Assembly (NCBI RefSeq): GCF_001068775.1
Contig: NZ_JWAJ01000124.1
Coordinates: 1-52,231 of the forward strand
Direction: 5' to 3'
Source of the DNA: Streptococcus pseudopneumoniae
GTDB lineage: Bacteria > Bacillota > Bacilli > Lactobacillales > Streptococcaceae
DNA length: 52,231 bases
The notes under the pieces were generated by a model, which was not told the origin of the DNA, made no database searches, and worked only from the letters and a program-made list of their open reading frames with translations. The translations under genes were made by a program, and so were the position numbers. Below are positions 14,235 through 21,125 of the stretch, piece by piece. Position 1 is the stretch's first letter. Each line of letters begins with the position of its first letter.

Positions 14235-14253
14235 ATATCTCGAATTGAGATAT
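14235..14253. promoter_or_regulatory. Second repressor operator copy
   Basis: ATATCTC-GAATT-GAGATAT has the same arms as the operator in the early promoter (12318-12336), differing only in the centre. A TATAAA at 14251-14256 overlaps it. It lies 33 bases before the RHH gene, suggesting that CI or Cro also controls transcription entering that gene. Confidence 0.65.
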
Positions 14254-14286
14254 AAAGAACAGTCCTCATTTTTAGAAAGGAACATT

Positions 14287-14484
14287 ATGAACAACGCAGC
14301 GCAAAAAGTAACACGGATTGACAAAGATGCCTGGGATATTGCTACGGAACTTGCGAACGAGTACGGCGTATCTATTTGTCACATCATCAGTGAGAGCGTC
14401 CGCTACTGTGCAGAGAATGCCGAATTTAAGGAGATGGACGTTGTCGTTAAACGATTGGTAGTCGGCAGTAAGGTGTTAGCGTAG
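14287..14484 (+). CDS. Small DNA-binding-like protein (ribbon-helix-helix type)
   Basis: 65 residues from ATG 14287, behind AGAAAGGAA. VTRIDKDAWDIATELANEYG, then VSICHIISESVRYCAENAEF, follows the strand-helix-helix spacing of RHH regulators. It is preceded by an operator copy shared with the early promoter. Role in the lytic switch is inferred. Confidence 0.5.
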   Translation: MNNAAQKVTRIDKDAWDIATELANEYGVSICHIISESVRYCAENAEFKEMDVVVKRLVVGSKVLA

Positions 14485-14494
14485 GAGGTTTGAG

Positions 14495-14725
14495 ATGGAC
14501 GTAAAGAAACAAAATAATGATGTCATCAAAGAAATCATTGAGAAACATTTTGAAAATATGGTTGATGATATTTTGGAACACACAGAGACCTACTATGAAG
14601 CTTTAGGAGCTATTAGTAGCATCAAAGGAAGCAAGATCCCGAACATGCTTCACTTAGCTGATTGTTTGAGGCAAAATATCAGAAAACGTGCTATGCAACA
14701 AAAAACACCTAATCATCAAAATTAG
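14495..14725 (+). CDS. Unknown early phage protein
   Basis: 76 residues, MDVKKQNNDVIKEIIEKHFE to the end, acidic and predicted helical. GTAGGAGG precedes the ATG and the gene follows the RHH-like gene after 10 bases, so it is operon-borne. Family not recognised. Confidence 0.6.
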   Translation: MDVKKQNNDVIKEIIEKHFENMVDDILEHTETYYEALGAISSIKGSKIPNMLHLADCLRQNIRKRAMQQKTPNHQN

Positions 14726-14743
14726 GTGCTAGAGGAGAGGACT

Positions 14744-14905
14744 ATGAACGAACTAGTATGGTTTTACTTTGCTGTCATAATCAATCTTATCATTGGCTTT
14801 GCTACATACTACGCTAGTAAAAGAGATAGGAACAAGCGTATTGACGAATACAAAAAGAGACAAGAGACGGAGATAGAAAGAGTTAGAAAGAAATTTAATT
14901 TATGA
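14744..14905 (+). CDS. Small single-pass membrane protein
   Basis: 53 residues: MNELVWFYFAVIINLIIGFA forms one membrane helix, followed by a highly charged cytoplasmic tail (KRDRNKRIDEYKKRQETEIE). GAGGAGAGG precedes the ATG. Unknown; small membrane proteins in this position can act in superinfection exclusion, but nothing here proves it. Confidence 0.6.
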   Translation: MNELVWFYFAVIINLIIGFATYYASKRDRNKRIDEYKKRQETEIERVRKKFNL

Positions 14906-14938
14906 TTTTTTAGAGGTCTTTACTTAGAAAGGAATATT

Positions 14939-15649
14939 ATGAACGAACTTATCAACGTTACACTTAATGATAGTCATGAGCCTGTTGTTTCTGGAAGACA
15001 ACTTCATGAGGCTCTAGAAGTCAAAACACCTTATGATAAATGGTTTCCACGAATGACGGAATACGGATTTACAGAAAACGAAGACTTTTCGACATTTTTG
15101 TCGCAAAGTACAGGAGGTCGTAGAGCTACTGACCACGTTATCAAGTTAGACATGGCCAAAGAAATTGCCATGATCCAGCGGACAGAGCAAGGCAAGCAAG
15201 TCCGACAATACTTCATCCAAGTAGAAAAGGACTTCAACAGCCCTGAGAAGATTATGGCTAGAGCCTTGCTCATGGCAGACAAGAAGGTTCATAAGCTAGA
15301 AGCTCAGATTGAGGTGGACAAACCGAAGGTACTCTTTGCGGACGCAGTCAGCGCAAGTCACACGTCTATCTTGGTCGGAGACCTTGCTAAGCTCATCAGT
15401 CAAAACGGCTACAAAATCGGAGGAAATCGCCTTTTTGTCTGGTTGCGTGAAAATGGCTACTTGATCAAGCGAAAAGGTTCTGACTGGAACATGCCAACAC
15501 AACGAAGCATGGAAATGAAACTCTTTGAAATCAAGGAGTCAACCATCACACATCCTGACGGTCATATCTCTGTCAGCAAGACCGTCAAGGTCACTGGCAA
15601 GGGGCAGCAGTATTTTATCAACAAATTTTTGAATGAGGAGGCGGTGTAA
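14939..15649 (+). CDS. Phage antirepressor (AntA/AntB N-terminus, KilAC C-terminus)
   Basis: 236 residues. Residues 1-105 are an AntA/AntB-type domain (VSGRQLHEALEVKTPYDKWF, EDFSTF, IKLDMAKEIAMIQRTEQGKQ). Residues about 115-235 form the KilAC DNA-binding domain (KPKVLFADAVSASHTSILVG, NRLFVWLRENGYLI, NMPTQRSMEM). Antirepressors inactivate or bypass CI and favour lysis. AGAAAGGAA precedes the ATG. Its KilAC half is closely similar to that of the second antirepressor at 27330, whose N-terminal domain differs. Confidence 0.9.
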   Translation: MNELINVTLNDSHEPVVSGRQLHEALEVKTPYDKWFPRMTEYGFTENEDFSTFLSQSTGGRRATDHVIKLDMAKEIAMIQRTEQGKQVRQYFIQVEKDFNSPEKIMARALLMADKKVHKLEAQIEVDKPKVLFADAVSASHTSILVGDLAKLISQNGYKIGGNRLFVWLRENGYLIKRKGSDWNMPTQRSMEMKLFEIKESTITHPDGHISVSKTVKVTGKGQQYFINKFLNEEAV

Positions 15650-15813
15650 TGAGACCAAGACGATATCCGTATAGTGGGAAAATAAAAAAGCCTATCAAAC
15701 AATCGATAGACTTTATGATAGACAAAGATGCTATTCTTCAGTCGGATCTTCGAATTTCCCAATCGAAACACCCAATATCTGATCTAGAAATAGACAAACG
15801 TATGGCATTTTAA
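15649..15813 (+). CDS. Small basic phage protein, probably truncated
   Basis: 54 residues starting MRPRRYPYSGKIKKPIKQSI; the ATG overlaps the TAA stop of the antirepressor by one base, a tight phage arrangement. The RRYPYSGK start resembles small unnamed phage proteins. The last 28 codons run over the opposite-strand gene at 15731-16075, so its original 3' end may have been replaced when that gene arrived. Confidence 0.45.
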   Translation: MRPRRYPYSGKIKKPIKQSIDFMIDKDAILQSDLRISQSKHPISDLEIDKRMAF

Positions 15814-16075
15814 ACGGTCCACCTATTGAATCGGTGTGAACTTCAACATCTACTAAAAAGATTGCTGTTGGATTTTTTGGGTCGTATTCAGAAACTCGAA
15901 GTTCTTTTATGTTTTGAGCAACTGCAGATACGTCAGGATAATCAGAGCTATCAGGATTATAAGCTTCTCCAATGTATCGCCCTGCAGCTGTTTGGACTAT
16001 CAACTTGTGACCTGTATTTTTAGCGATAATAGCATGTGCTAGTAGAATGTCATATTTTTTGAAGTTGTTACTCAT
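15731..16075 (-). CDS. Unknown minus-strand prophage protein
   Basis: 114 residues (MSNNFKKYDILLAHAIIAKN, then HKLIVQTAAGRYIGEAYN, FLVDVEVHTDS, LDQILGVSIGKFED), alternating short strands that suggest a small beta-barrel. Family not recognised. AGGAGGGAAA precedes ATG 16075, and its own promoter and hairpin leader lie upstream, so it is an independently expressed insertion in the early operon, like the TIR-like gene. Confidence 0.6.
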   Translation of the reverse strand: MSNNFKKYDILLAHAIIAKNTGHKLIVQTAAGRYIGEAYNPDSSDYPDVSAVAQNIKELRVSEYDPKNPTAIFLVDVEVHTDSIGGPFKMPYVCLFLDQILGVSIGKFEDPTEE

Positions 16076-16097
16076 AACTTTCCCTCCTTTCTGTTGA

Positions 16098-16148
16098 AAT
16101 TTTGACTAAAACGGTGAGAGGTCCTAGTCAAATTTATTATAGCAATCG
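16098..16148 (-). promoter_or_regulatory. Promoter and leader hairpin of the 15731-16075 gene
   Basis: Minus strand TGC TATAAT (-10 at about 16137-16142) is an extended -10. Downstream in the leader, TTTGACTA (about 16127-16134) and TAGTCAAA (about 16103-16110) form an 8-bp stem before the ribosome-binding site. Confidence 0.5.
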
Positions 16149-16192
16149 AGGAGAAAAAAACATCCGTCTCAAGACTGATATAGGAGGTCAAA

Positions 16193-16336
16193 TTGGAAGA
16201 TAAAATCATTGAACTAGCTGATTACTTCATCAGCGAATCTAAAACCTACAGAGAAGCTAAAATAGCGTGTGAGAAGCTATTGAAACAAGTCAGCCATGAG
16301 ATTGAACTCAGGGCGATGGAAAGTAATACTGTGTAA
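16193..16336 (+). CDS. Small early phage protein
   Basis: 47 residues from TTG 16193 (MEDKIIELADYFISESKTYR, ending RAMESNTV), with AGGAGG five bases upstream deciding the start. Helical and acidic. Unknown; probably part of the plus-strand early operon that resumes after the inserted minus-strand gene. Confidence 0.6.
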   Translation: MEDKIIELADYFISESKTYREAKIACEKLLKQVSHEIELRAMESNTV

Positions 16337-16344
16337 ACAAAAAA

Positions 16345-16367
16345 GCACCTGACGGAAATCAGGCGCA
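16345..16367 (+). terminator. Small hairpin before the excisionase-like gene
   Basis: GCACCTGA and TCAGGCGC pair around CGGAAA, followed by an A-rich stretch without a T-run. Weak or partial terminator. Confidence 0.35.
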
Positions 16368-16410
16368 TAGAAAAATAACCAATAAAATTATAACACATTA
16401 GGAGGCTCTT

Positions 16411-16677
16411 GTGAATATACTTAGCGAAGAATTTGAAAATGGCATCCGAACAGTTGTAAGAACTCAATTCAAGGAATCATTCGAAGAATTGTTAGAGCAT
16501 GAAACAACAGAAAAACGGTGGCTATCTATCGAAAGCGCAGCTAATTATGCCGACTGTAGCGCTAACACTATCAGAAAATGGTTAAGAATGGGTTTGAATC
16601 TATACAAGATTGACGGAACCAAAAGAATTGATAGAAATGAATTGGATAACTTTGTGCAGTCGCACTTAGTGATTTAG
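16411..16677 (+). CDS. Excisionase-like helix-turn-helix protein
   Basis: 88 residues from GTG 16411 (GGAGG upstream). The C-terminal part, WLSIESAANYADCSANTIRK then LYKIDGTKRIDRNELDNFVQ, is a MerR-like winged helix of the excisionase/helix-turn-helix-17 type: bind, turn and a wing with the KRI-R motif. It may direct excision with the integrase, or regulate early genes. It is distant from int, which is unusual for xis. Confidence 0.7.
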   Translation: MNILSEEFENGIRTVVRTQFKESFEELLEHETTEKRWLSIESAANYADCSANTIRKWLRMGLNLYKIDGTKRIDRNELDNFVQSHLVI

Positions 16678-16695
16678 AAGGAGAAAGAAGAAAAA

Positions 16696-17124
16696 ATGAC
16701 AGAACCAACTTTATCAAGCCAATTGATTGGCTTAGTGGCAATCTTTATCGGGTTCTTTATCTTGATGCTACTGACTGCTAAAAATGAAGAAGAAGCTGAA
16801 CAAAAAACAGTGATCATCATTGAAGAAGCTGAAGATTTCAGACAAGTTGCACGAAGAAACCTGAAAAACTGTGACAGAAAGTCAACCTATGATTCACAAC
16901 CACCTGTCGGACTCGCTTCAACGATTGAGGACGTGCCTCATAGTTTTAGAGAATGCATCGAAGATTATGACAGACTGGCTAGCGACTATCAGGAAGAAGC
17001 AAGAATTAATGACCTTCTAAGAAGTCAAAATGCGAATCTCTTAGAAGAAAATGGGCGTTTGCTTTACAAAGAAATGACCATGGATTTTCGGAGAAATCAA
17101 CGAAAATGGGGAGCTAGGGCATGA
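16696..17124 (+). CDS. Membrane-anchored coiled-coil phage protein
   Basis: 142 residues. One N-terminal membrane helix (LIGLVAIFIGFFILMLLTA) is followed by a charged region and a C-terminal coiled coil (YQEEARINDLLRSQNANLLE). GAAGGAG precedes the ATG. Not recognised; it lies just before the replication genes. Confidence 0.6.
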   Translation: MTEPTLSSQLIGLVAIFIGFFILMLLTAKNEEEAEQKTVIIIEEAEDFRQVARRNLKNCDRKSTYDSQPPVGLASTIEDVPHSFRECIEDYDRLASDYQEEARINDLLRSQNANLLEENGRLLYKEMTMDFRRNQRKWGARA

Positions 17125-17142
17125 TACTTCCAAGGAGGAAAT

Positions 17143-17940
17143 ATGTCAGAAATTAAATGGATTAAGATTACGACGGACATTTTTGACGATGAAAAAATAC
17201 GTCTTATTGATGCACTGCCAGACCATGATGCCATTTTAGTTATATGGTTTAAAATCCTAGCTCTCGCTGGCAAACATAATCGCAACGGGCTTTTGATGAT
17301 GTCAGATAAGGTTCATTACACTGATGAAATGCTTGCTACAATTTTTCAAAGGCCTCTAAATACTGTCAGAATGGCTCTGGGAGTCTTTGAGCAATTCGGG
17401 ATGATTGAGATTATTGACGGTGTCATTACTTTGCCAAATTGGGAAAAACATCAAAATATTGATGGCATGGAAAGAATCAAGGAACAAACACGGAATCGTG
17501 TGGCAAGACATCGTGAGAAGCAAAAAAATCTAGCTCTCGGTAACGTTACAAGTAACGTTACAGTAACGGACGGTAACGCACTAGAAGAAGAAGGAGATAA
17601 GACTAAGATTAAGAATAGATTAGATAAAGATAAGAATATAACTACTACTAGTAATAGTGAAAATATCTTAGAACTATTTCAGTCTGAGTTTCGCAGATTG
17701 CTATCAGGTTTCGAAATTGAAGAAATCAATCATCTGTTGAACGAAAATGACTCTGAACTAGTCAAAGAAGCTTTGAGGACCGCTGTTAATTTAGGAAAAC
17801 CAAACGTTAAATACATAGGTGGTATTTTGCGAAATTGGCAGCTGAATCAGGTTACAACAGTTGAACAGGTTCAACAATCTCAAAAACAACATCAAGAAAA
17901 AAAATCAGGTAAGGAGGCGACAGACGAATGGGGATTTTAG
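17143..17940 (+). CDS. Replisome organizer / DnaD-like replication initiator
   Basis: 265 residues. The N-terminal 120 residues (IKWIKITTDIFDDEKIRLID, ILVIWFKILALAGKHNRNGL) are the phage replisome-organizer domain. The C-terminal part (FRRLLSGFEIEEINHLLNEN ... YIGGILRNWQLNQ) is the DnaD-like domain. It binds the phage origin and recruits the helicase loader, which is the next large gene. The linker DNA contains GTAACG iterons, so the origin is probably inside this gene, as in related phages. AAGGAGG precedes the ATG. Confidence 0.9.
   Translation: MSEIKWIKITTDIFDDEKIRLIDALPDHDAILVIWFKILALAGKHNRNGLLMMSDKVHYTDEMLATIFQRPLNTVRMALGVFEQFGMIEIIDGVITLPNWEKHQNIDGMERIKEQTRNRVARHREKQKNLALGNVTSNVTVTDGNALEEEGDKTKIKNRLDKDKNITTTSNSENILELFQSEFRRLLSGFEIEEINHLLNENDSELVKEALRTAVNLGKPNVKYIGGILRNWQLNQVTTVEQVQQSQKQHQEKKSGKEATDEWGF
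17540..17578. repeat. Origin iterons (GTAACG x4) in the initiator gene
   Basis: GTAACGTTAC occurs at 17540-17549 and 17552-17561, then GTAACG at 17563-17568 and 17573-17578. The run is followed by about 80 bases of A/T-rich DNA (17590-17670) suitable for unwinding. This is typical of a phage replication origin within the initiator's linker-coding region. Confidence 0.7.
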
Positions 17941-18086
17941 AACTTATCGAGCAATTTGAAGATGACTTTTATCCGATAAGCGAGGAAAAGAAGTCACTGC
18001 TTGCAAAACAATCTCTTTCTACTGCCACTGCTTGCTTGTCAGATATGGCCAGCTGGCAAGCTTGTGGAGGTAAGGTATCATGGTAA
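17928..18086 (+). CDS. Small protein between initiator and loader
   Basis: 52 residues, MGILELIEQFEDDFYPISEE and so on to ASWQACGGKVSW. The ATG lies inside the end of the initiator gene and its stop overlaps the start of the DnaC-like gene by 7 bases, so all three are translationally coupled. AAGGAGG lies at 17911-17917. Unknown function, conserved position in streptococcal phages. Confidence 0.7.
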   Translation: MGILELIEQFEDDFYPISEEKKSLLAKQSLSTATACLSDMASWQACGGKVSW

Positions 18087-18850
18087 CTGATGCACTCGAG
18101 GAAATGGCCTTATCTTACCATAGAAATACTGAACAGCAGGATGAAATTTGCGAAAAGCATGGAATTCCCTTGATCAAAATCCTCCGGACAAATGATGTCC
18201 TTTGTCGATTATGTGAATCAGAACGGATCCATGCAGAGAATCAAATAAAGGTCAATGAGTTGGCTGATGCTGAACATGAACGAGAGCGTAAGTTCTATCT
18301 TGAGAGATTCTCTCTCTATGATGATGTACTGAAAAATGCTACTCTTGATAACTTTGAGACACCTACTGAAAAAGAGGCTAAAAAATTGAAGTTTGCCAAA
18401 AAAATTTGTAGAGAGTGGGTAGGTGGAGCGAGAAACAATGTTGTTTTTCAAGGAGAAGCTGGAACGGGTAAAAGCCATCTTGCTTTTGCCATGATGAAAG
18501 CTTTATCAGAAGCTACAAAAGAAATTGCTATCTTTATCAATGTCACTGATTTACTGATGAAAATCAAGGCGGACTTTAGTCAGGAAGAGTTCCTGGTCAA
18601 TAAGATTGCCAGTGCTAAGTTTTTGGTTTTGGATGATTTGGGTATGGAGAAGGACAGTGAGTGGTCCTTCAGTATTCTTTACAACATTCTCAACAAAAGG
18701 GCCAATACGGTTATCACGACTAATCTAACTGCACAAGAAATTCAGAAACGCTACGGTCGGCCGTTTATGAGTCGGTTGATGAAGGGTGTAGACAATGATC
18801 ATCTGATGGTATTTAATGACTTAAAAAATAAAAGGAAAGATTACTTTTAG
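18080..18850 (+). CDS. DnaC/IstB-like helicase loader ATPase
   Basis: 256 residues. N-terminal zinc-ribbon-like cysteines (C..H... C..C around residues 22-46) precede an AAA+ domain with Walker A GEAGTGKSHLA, Walker B FLVLDDLGME, and the sensor-1 region VITTNLTAQE, ending in RLMKG. It loads the host replicative helicase at the phage origin together with the replisome organizer upstream. Confidence 0.92.
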   Translation: MVTDALEEMALSYHRNTEQQDEICEKHGIPLIKILRTNDVLCRLCESERIHAENQIKVNELADAEHERERKFYLERFSLYDDVLKNATLDNFETPTEKEAKKLKFAKKICREWVGGARNNVVFQGEAGTGKSHLAFAMMKALSEATKEIAIFINVTDLLMKIKADFSQEEFLVNKIASAKFLVLDDLGMEKDSEWSFSILYNILNKRANTVITTNLTAQEIQKRYGRPFMSRLMKGVDNDHLMVFNDLKNKRKDYF

Positions 18851-18864
18851 AGAGGTGGGACACC

Positions 18865-19095
18865 TTGTTATTAAGACTATATTTCGTCTACAATGGACAC
18901 TGTCAATTTTTTCTTGGAAGTTTTTACAATGTGGATGAACTTATCGAACAGATGAAAGATCATCAGTGGGCTTTCTCAGGTATTACCAGACCAAAATTCA
19001 AGAAACACATCGGAAAAGACGATGTGAGGTTTGATTATGGTGCGGTAGATTGCTATTACTTAGCAACAAAATCAACGTGCCGCGAACCACGTTAA
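18865..19095 (+). CDS. Unknown early phage protein
   Basis: 76 residues from TTG 18865 with GAGGTGGG upstream. Sequence LLRLYFVYNGHCQFFLGSFY then NVDELIEQMKDH and FSGITRPKFKKH suggests a small alpha/beta fold. Not recognised. Confidence 0.55.
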   Translation: MLLRLYFVYNGHCQFFLGSFYNVDELIEQMKDHQWAFSGITRPKFKKHIGKDDVRFDYGAVDCYYLATKSTCREPR

Positions 19096-19100
19096 AAGCG

Positions 19101-19198
19101 AGCTAGAATATGCGTCAGACTTGGACGAATGACGTATAAAGAATTTGCTAGCTCTTGTGTCTTTGAGCCATGAGGGGCAAGAGCTGGATTTTTATAAA
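19101..19198 (+). terminator. Hairpin region after the replication genes
   Basis: AGCTCTTG (about 19152-19159) pairs with CAAGAGCT (about 19177-19184) and is followed by GGATTTTT, a plausible terminator. GAGCTAG (19103) can alternatively pair with CTAGCTC (about 19149), so two exclusive folds exist and a small RNA or attenuator is possible. Confidence 0.5.
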
Positions 19199-19213
19199 CA
19201 GGTTAGATAAACC

Positions 19214-19402
19214 ATGGAATATAGCAAAAAGGTAGTAATCGAAGGACTGAAACGCACAATCGAGCAAAACGAAGAGAATATAATCGAGTATTCGAAGCCG
19301 TGCGATTCACGGAAAAGACGCATTAGAGCGTTGGAGCGCGATTTGTTGAAGAAAAAGAATAAAGAATTGAGGAAGAAAGTGGAGGAGTTGGAAGATGAAT
19401 AA
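19214..19402 (+). CDS. Small charged coiled-coil protein
   Basis: 62 residues (MEYSKKVVIEGLKRTIEQNE ... LRKKVEELEDE), strongly charged, helical. It overlaps the next gene by 8 bases. No obvious ribosome-binding site. Unknown. Confidence 0.55.
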   Translation: MEYSKKVVIEGLKRTIEQNEENIIEYSKPCDSRKRRIRALERDLLKKKNKELRKKVEELEDE

Positions 19403-19880
19403 ACAGGAAGCGTTAAAAAGGATTGAGGCACAGAAAGAAACCATCATAAGACTTACTGGCTGGGCAGTTTATGTATATATAGAGGAGCTTATTAAAAGTC
19501 TTGACGAACCAGAAAAAGTCGTAGTACCGCAGTTTGTGGCAGATTGGATTGAGGAAGCTAGAAAATCTTGCAAAGACGTAGCAGACTTCTTCGATTTTGA
19601 TTTCACAAATGAAGAAGTTGGTAAATGGTTTATGCAAGAACGACCGTTTGATTTAGCCGCTCGTGCATGGCTAGATGGCTACGAGATCGAGGAAGAGAAC
19701 CAGTATGTGGTGACTTTAAAAAATAGGCAGCCTTTGGTCAAATCGCAATCAGGGAGTATTCTTTATTTTAGTCAAGATATAACAGCTGGGAATTATAAAG
19801 TTACCCGCAAAGAACTAGAAGAAGCTGGCTTTGGCTGGGTGTTCGATTGTCCGGGAATTGAAGTGGAGGAGGTGGAGTGA
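19395..19880 (+). CDS. DUF1642 phage protein
   Basis: 161 residues. The central VVPQFVADWIEEARKSCKDV and the segment AARAWLDGYEIEEENQYVVTLKN split around the dash-like conserved block fit DUF1642, a family confined to streptococcal and lactococcal phages with no known function. GGAGG precedes the ATG and the 3' end overlaps the next gene. Confidence 0.8.
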   Translation: MNKQEALKRIEAQKETIIRLTGWAVYVYIEELIKSLDEPEKVVVPQFVADWIEEARKSCKDVADFFDFDFTNEEVGKWFMQERPFDLAARAWLDGYEIEEENQYVVTLKNRQPLVKSQSGSILYFSQDITAGNYKVTRKELEEAGFGWVFDCPGIEVEEVE

Positions 19881-20077
19881 TGGCTAGAAAGGTACAAACA
19901 ACGCTTACCAAAGATATGTATGACCATGTCGAAGCCTTAAAAGAATATGGTGGTTATAGAAGCATATCAGAAGTGGTCAATAAAGCACTTGAAAAGTTAG
20001 TAAATGAACATACCGACAATGAAATATATAAATATTATTTGCAAAAAGTAAGAGATGGAAGAGAGGTCACAGATTGA
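19880..20077 (+). CDS. Ribbon-helix-helix protein
   Basis: 65 residues starting MARKVQTTLTKDMYDHVEAL; strand VQTTLTK, then helices with GGYRSISEVVNKALEKL, the CopG/Arc-type RHH layout. ATG 19880 overlaps the TGA of the DUF1642 gene; GGAGGTGG precedes it. Probably a DNA-binding regulator; no partner toxin is visible. Confidence 0.65.
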   Translation: MARKVQTTLTKDMYDHVEALKEYGGYRSISEVVNKALEKLVNEHTDNEIYKYYLQKVRDGREVTD

Positions 20078-20334
20078 AACGATTCATAGCAATCTGGATT
20101 TTATTGTCTGCTGGATTAAATATCTGGCAGAGTATCCACATTAAAAAACTAGAAGCAAAGCGCCCGATGGTTATCTATCGAGCCGATAATCAAGGTGCGG
20201 AAATCAAAGGCAGAGTTTTACAAAAGGAGAAGATTGGCGACATGTACACTATCACTATTAAAAGTTATGGCATTTTCGTAGTCACGCAAACAAGCTACGA
20301 ATCATTGACGATTGGAGATGAGGTGAAATTATGA
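20074..20334 (+). CDS. DUF1372 phage protein
   Basis: 86 residues from TTG 20074, overlapping the preceding stop. A signal-anchor-like N-terminus (FIAIWILLSAGLNIW) precedes a small beta domain, IKGRVLQKEKIGDMYTITIK and SLTIGDEVKL. This matches DUF1372 of streptococcal phages. Membrane-anchored with the beta domain probably outside; function unknown. Confidence 0.75.
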   Translation: MKRFIAIWILLSAGLNIWQSIHIKKLEAKRPMVIYRADNQGAEIKGRVLQKEKIGDMYTITIKSYGIFVVTQTSYESLTIGDEVKL

Positions 20335-20723
20335 TACCCAAATTTAGAGCGTGGATGAAGTCGCCAAAATGGATGTGTGATGTAACTAACATTTCATTTG
20401 ATAGTAAGCTCGTAGATATCTGCCAGCAGGGAGATATTGAAAGATCTACAGAAATATCTGTAGAGTTTGACGAAATCGAACTCATGCAATCAACAGGACT
20501 CAAGGATAAGAATGGCAAAGAGGTATTCATCGGTGATATCGTTAAATGTACAAGAGGATGTTCCCATGAAGTATATCTAGAAAAAGAATACGGTGGCACA
20601 TTCATAGGCGGAATGCCTGCCATATATCTAAAGGGATTGCTAAGTGGGTATGCGTGGACTGAAGACGAGGAAATCATCGGCAATGTCTACGAAAATAAGG
20701 AGCTTTTGGAGGATAAGGAATGA
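20331..20723 (+). CDS. YopX-family phage protein
   Basis: 130 residues. FRAWMKSPKWM at the start, MQSTGLKDKNGKEVFIGDIV in the middle and IIGNVYENKELL at the end are the YopX hallmarks. The family is common in phages of Firmicutes and of unknown function. Overlaps its neighbours at both ends by 4 bases. Confidence 0.88.
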   Translation: MIPKFRAWMKSPKWMCDVTNISFDSKLVDICQQGDIERSTEISVEFDEIELMQSTGLKDKNGKEVFIGDIVKCTRGCSHEVYLEKEYGGTFIGGMPAIYLKGLLSGYAWTEDEEIIGNVYENKELLEDKE

Positions 20724-20956
20724 ACCCAGAAATAATTGACAACGTAAACAAACCAAGCCATTATCAAGGACGATATGGTATGGAGTCTATCGATGCTTTA
20801 AGAAATTTCATGACACCAGAACAGTTAAAGGGCTTCTACTTAGGAAATAGTTTGAAGTATTTACTACGTCATCAGAAGAAAAACGGTCTTGAAGACTTGA
20901 AGAAGGCACGCAAGAACCTTGATTGGTTGATTGAGGAGATGGAACATGAGAATTAA
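20720..20956 (+). CDS. DUF3310 (SaV-like nucleotide kinase-related) protein
   Basis: 78 residues: VNKPSHYQGRYGMESIDAL, then YLGNSLKYLLRHQKKNGLED and LKKARKNLDWL. This is the DUF3310 pattern, widespread in phage early regions. Possible role in nucleotide metabolism, unproven. Confidence 0.82.
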   Translation: MNPEIIDNVNKPSHYQGRYGMESIDALRNFMTPEQLKGFYLGNSLKYLLRHQKKNGLEDLKKARKNLDWLIEEMEHEN

Positions 20957-21110
20957 GACATCAAATGGATCTATCATCAACGTTGACAAAATAAAGCATA
21001 GCATCACGATTGATGGTGTTGAGTATGGTTCAGATTGTCGTGCACTGGTTTCTAAGCACATAGATGGGACAGGGACTATTACATTAGTATTTGAAGGAAA
21101 AATGATTTAA
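20946..21110 (+). CDS. Small unknown phage protein
   Basis: 54 residues, MRIKTSNGSIINVDKIKHSI to VFEGKMI, predicted all-beta. ATG lies inside the DUF3310 gene's end. Unknown. Confidence 0.6.
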   Translation: MRIKTSNGSIINVDKIKHSITIDGVEYGSDCRALVSKHIDGTGTITLVFEGKMI

Positions 21111-21125
21111 AAAGGAGTAAAAACA

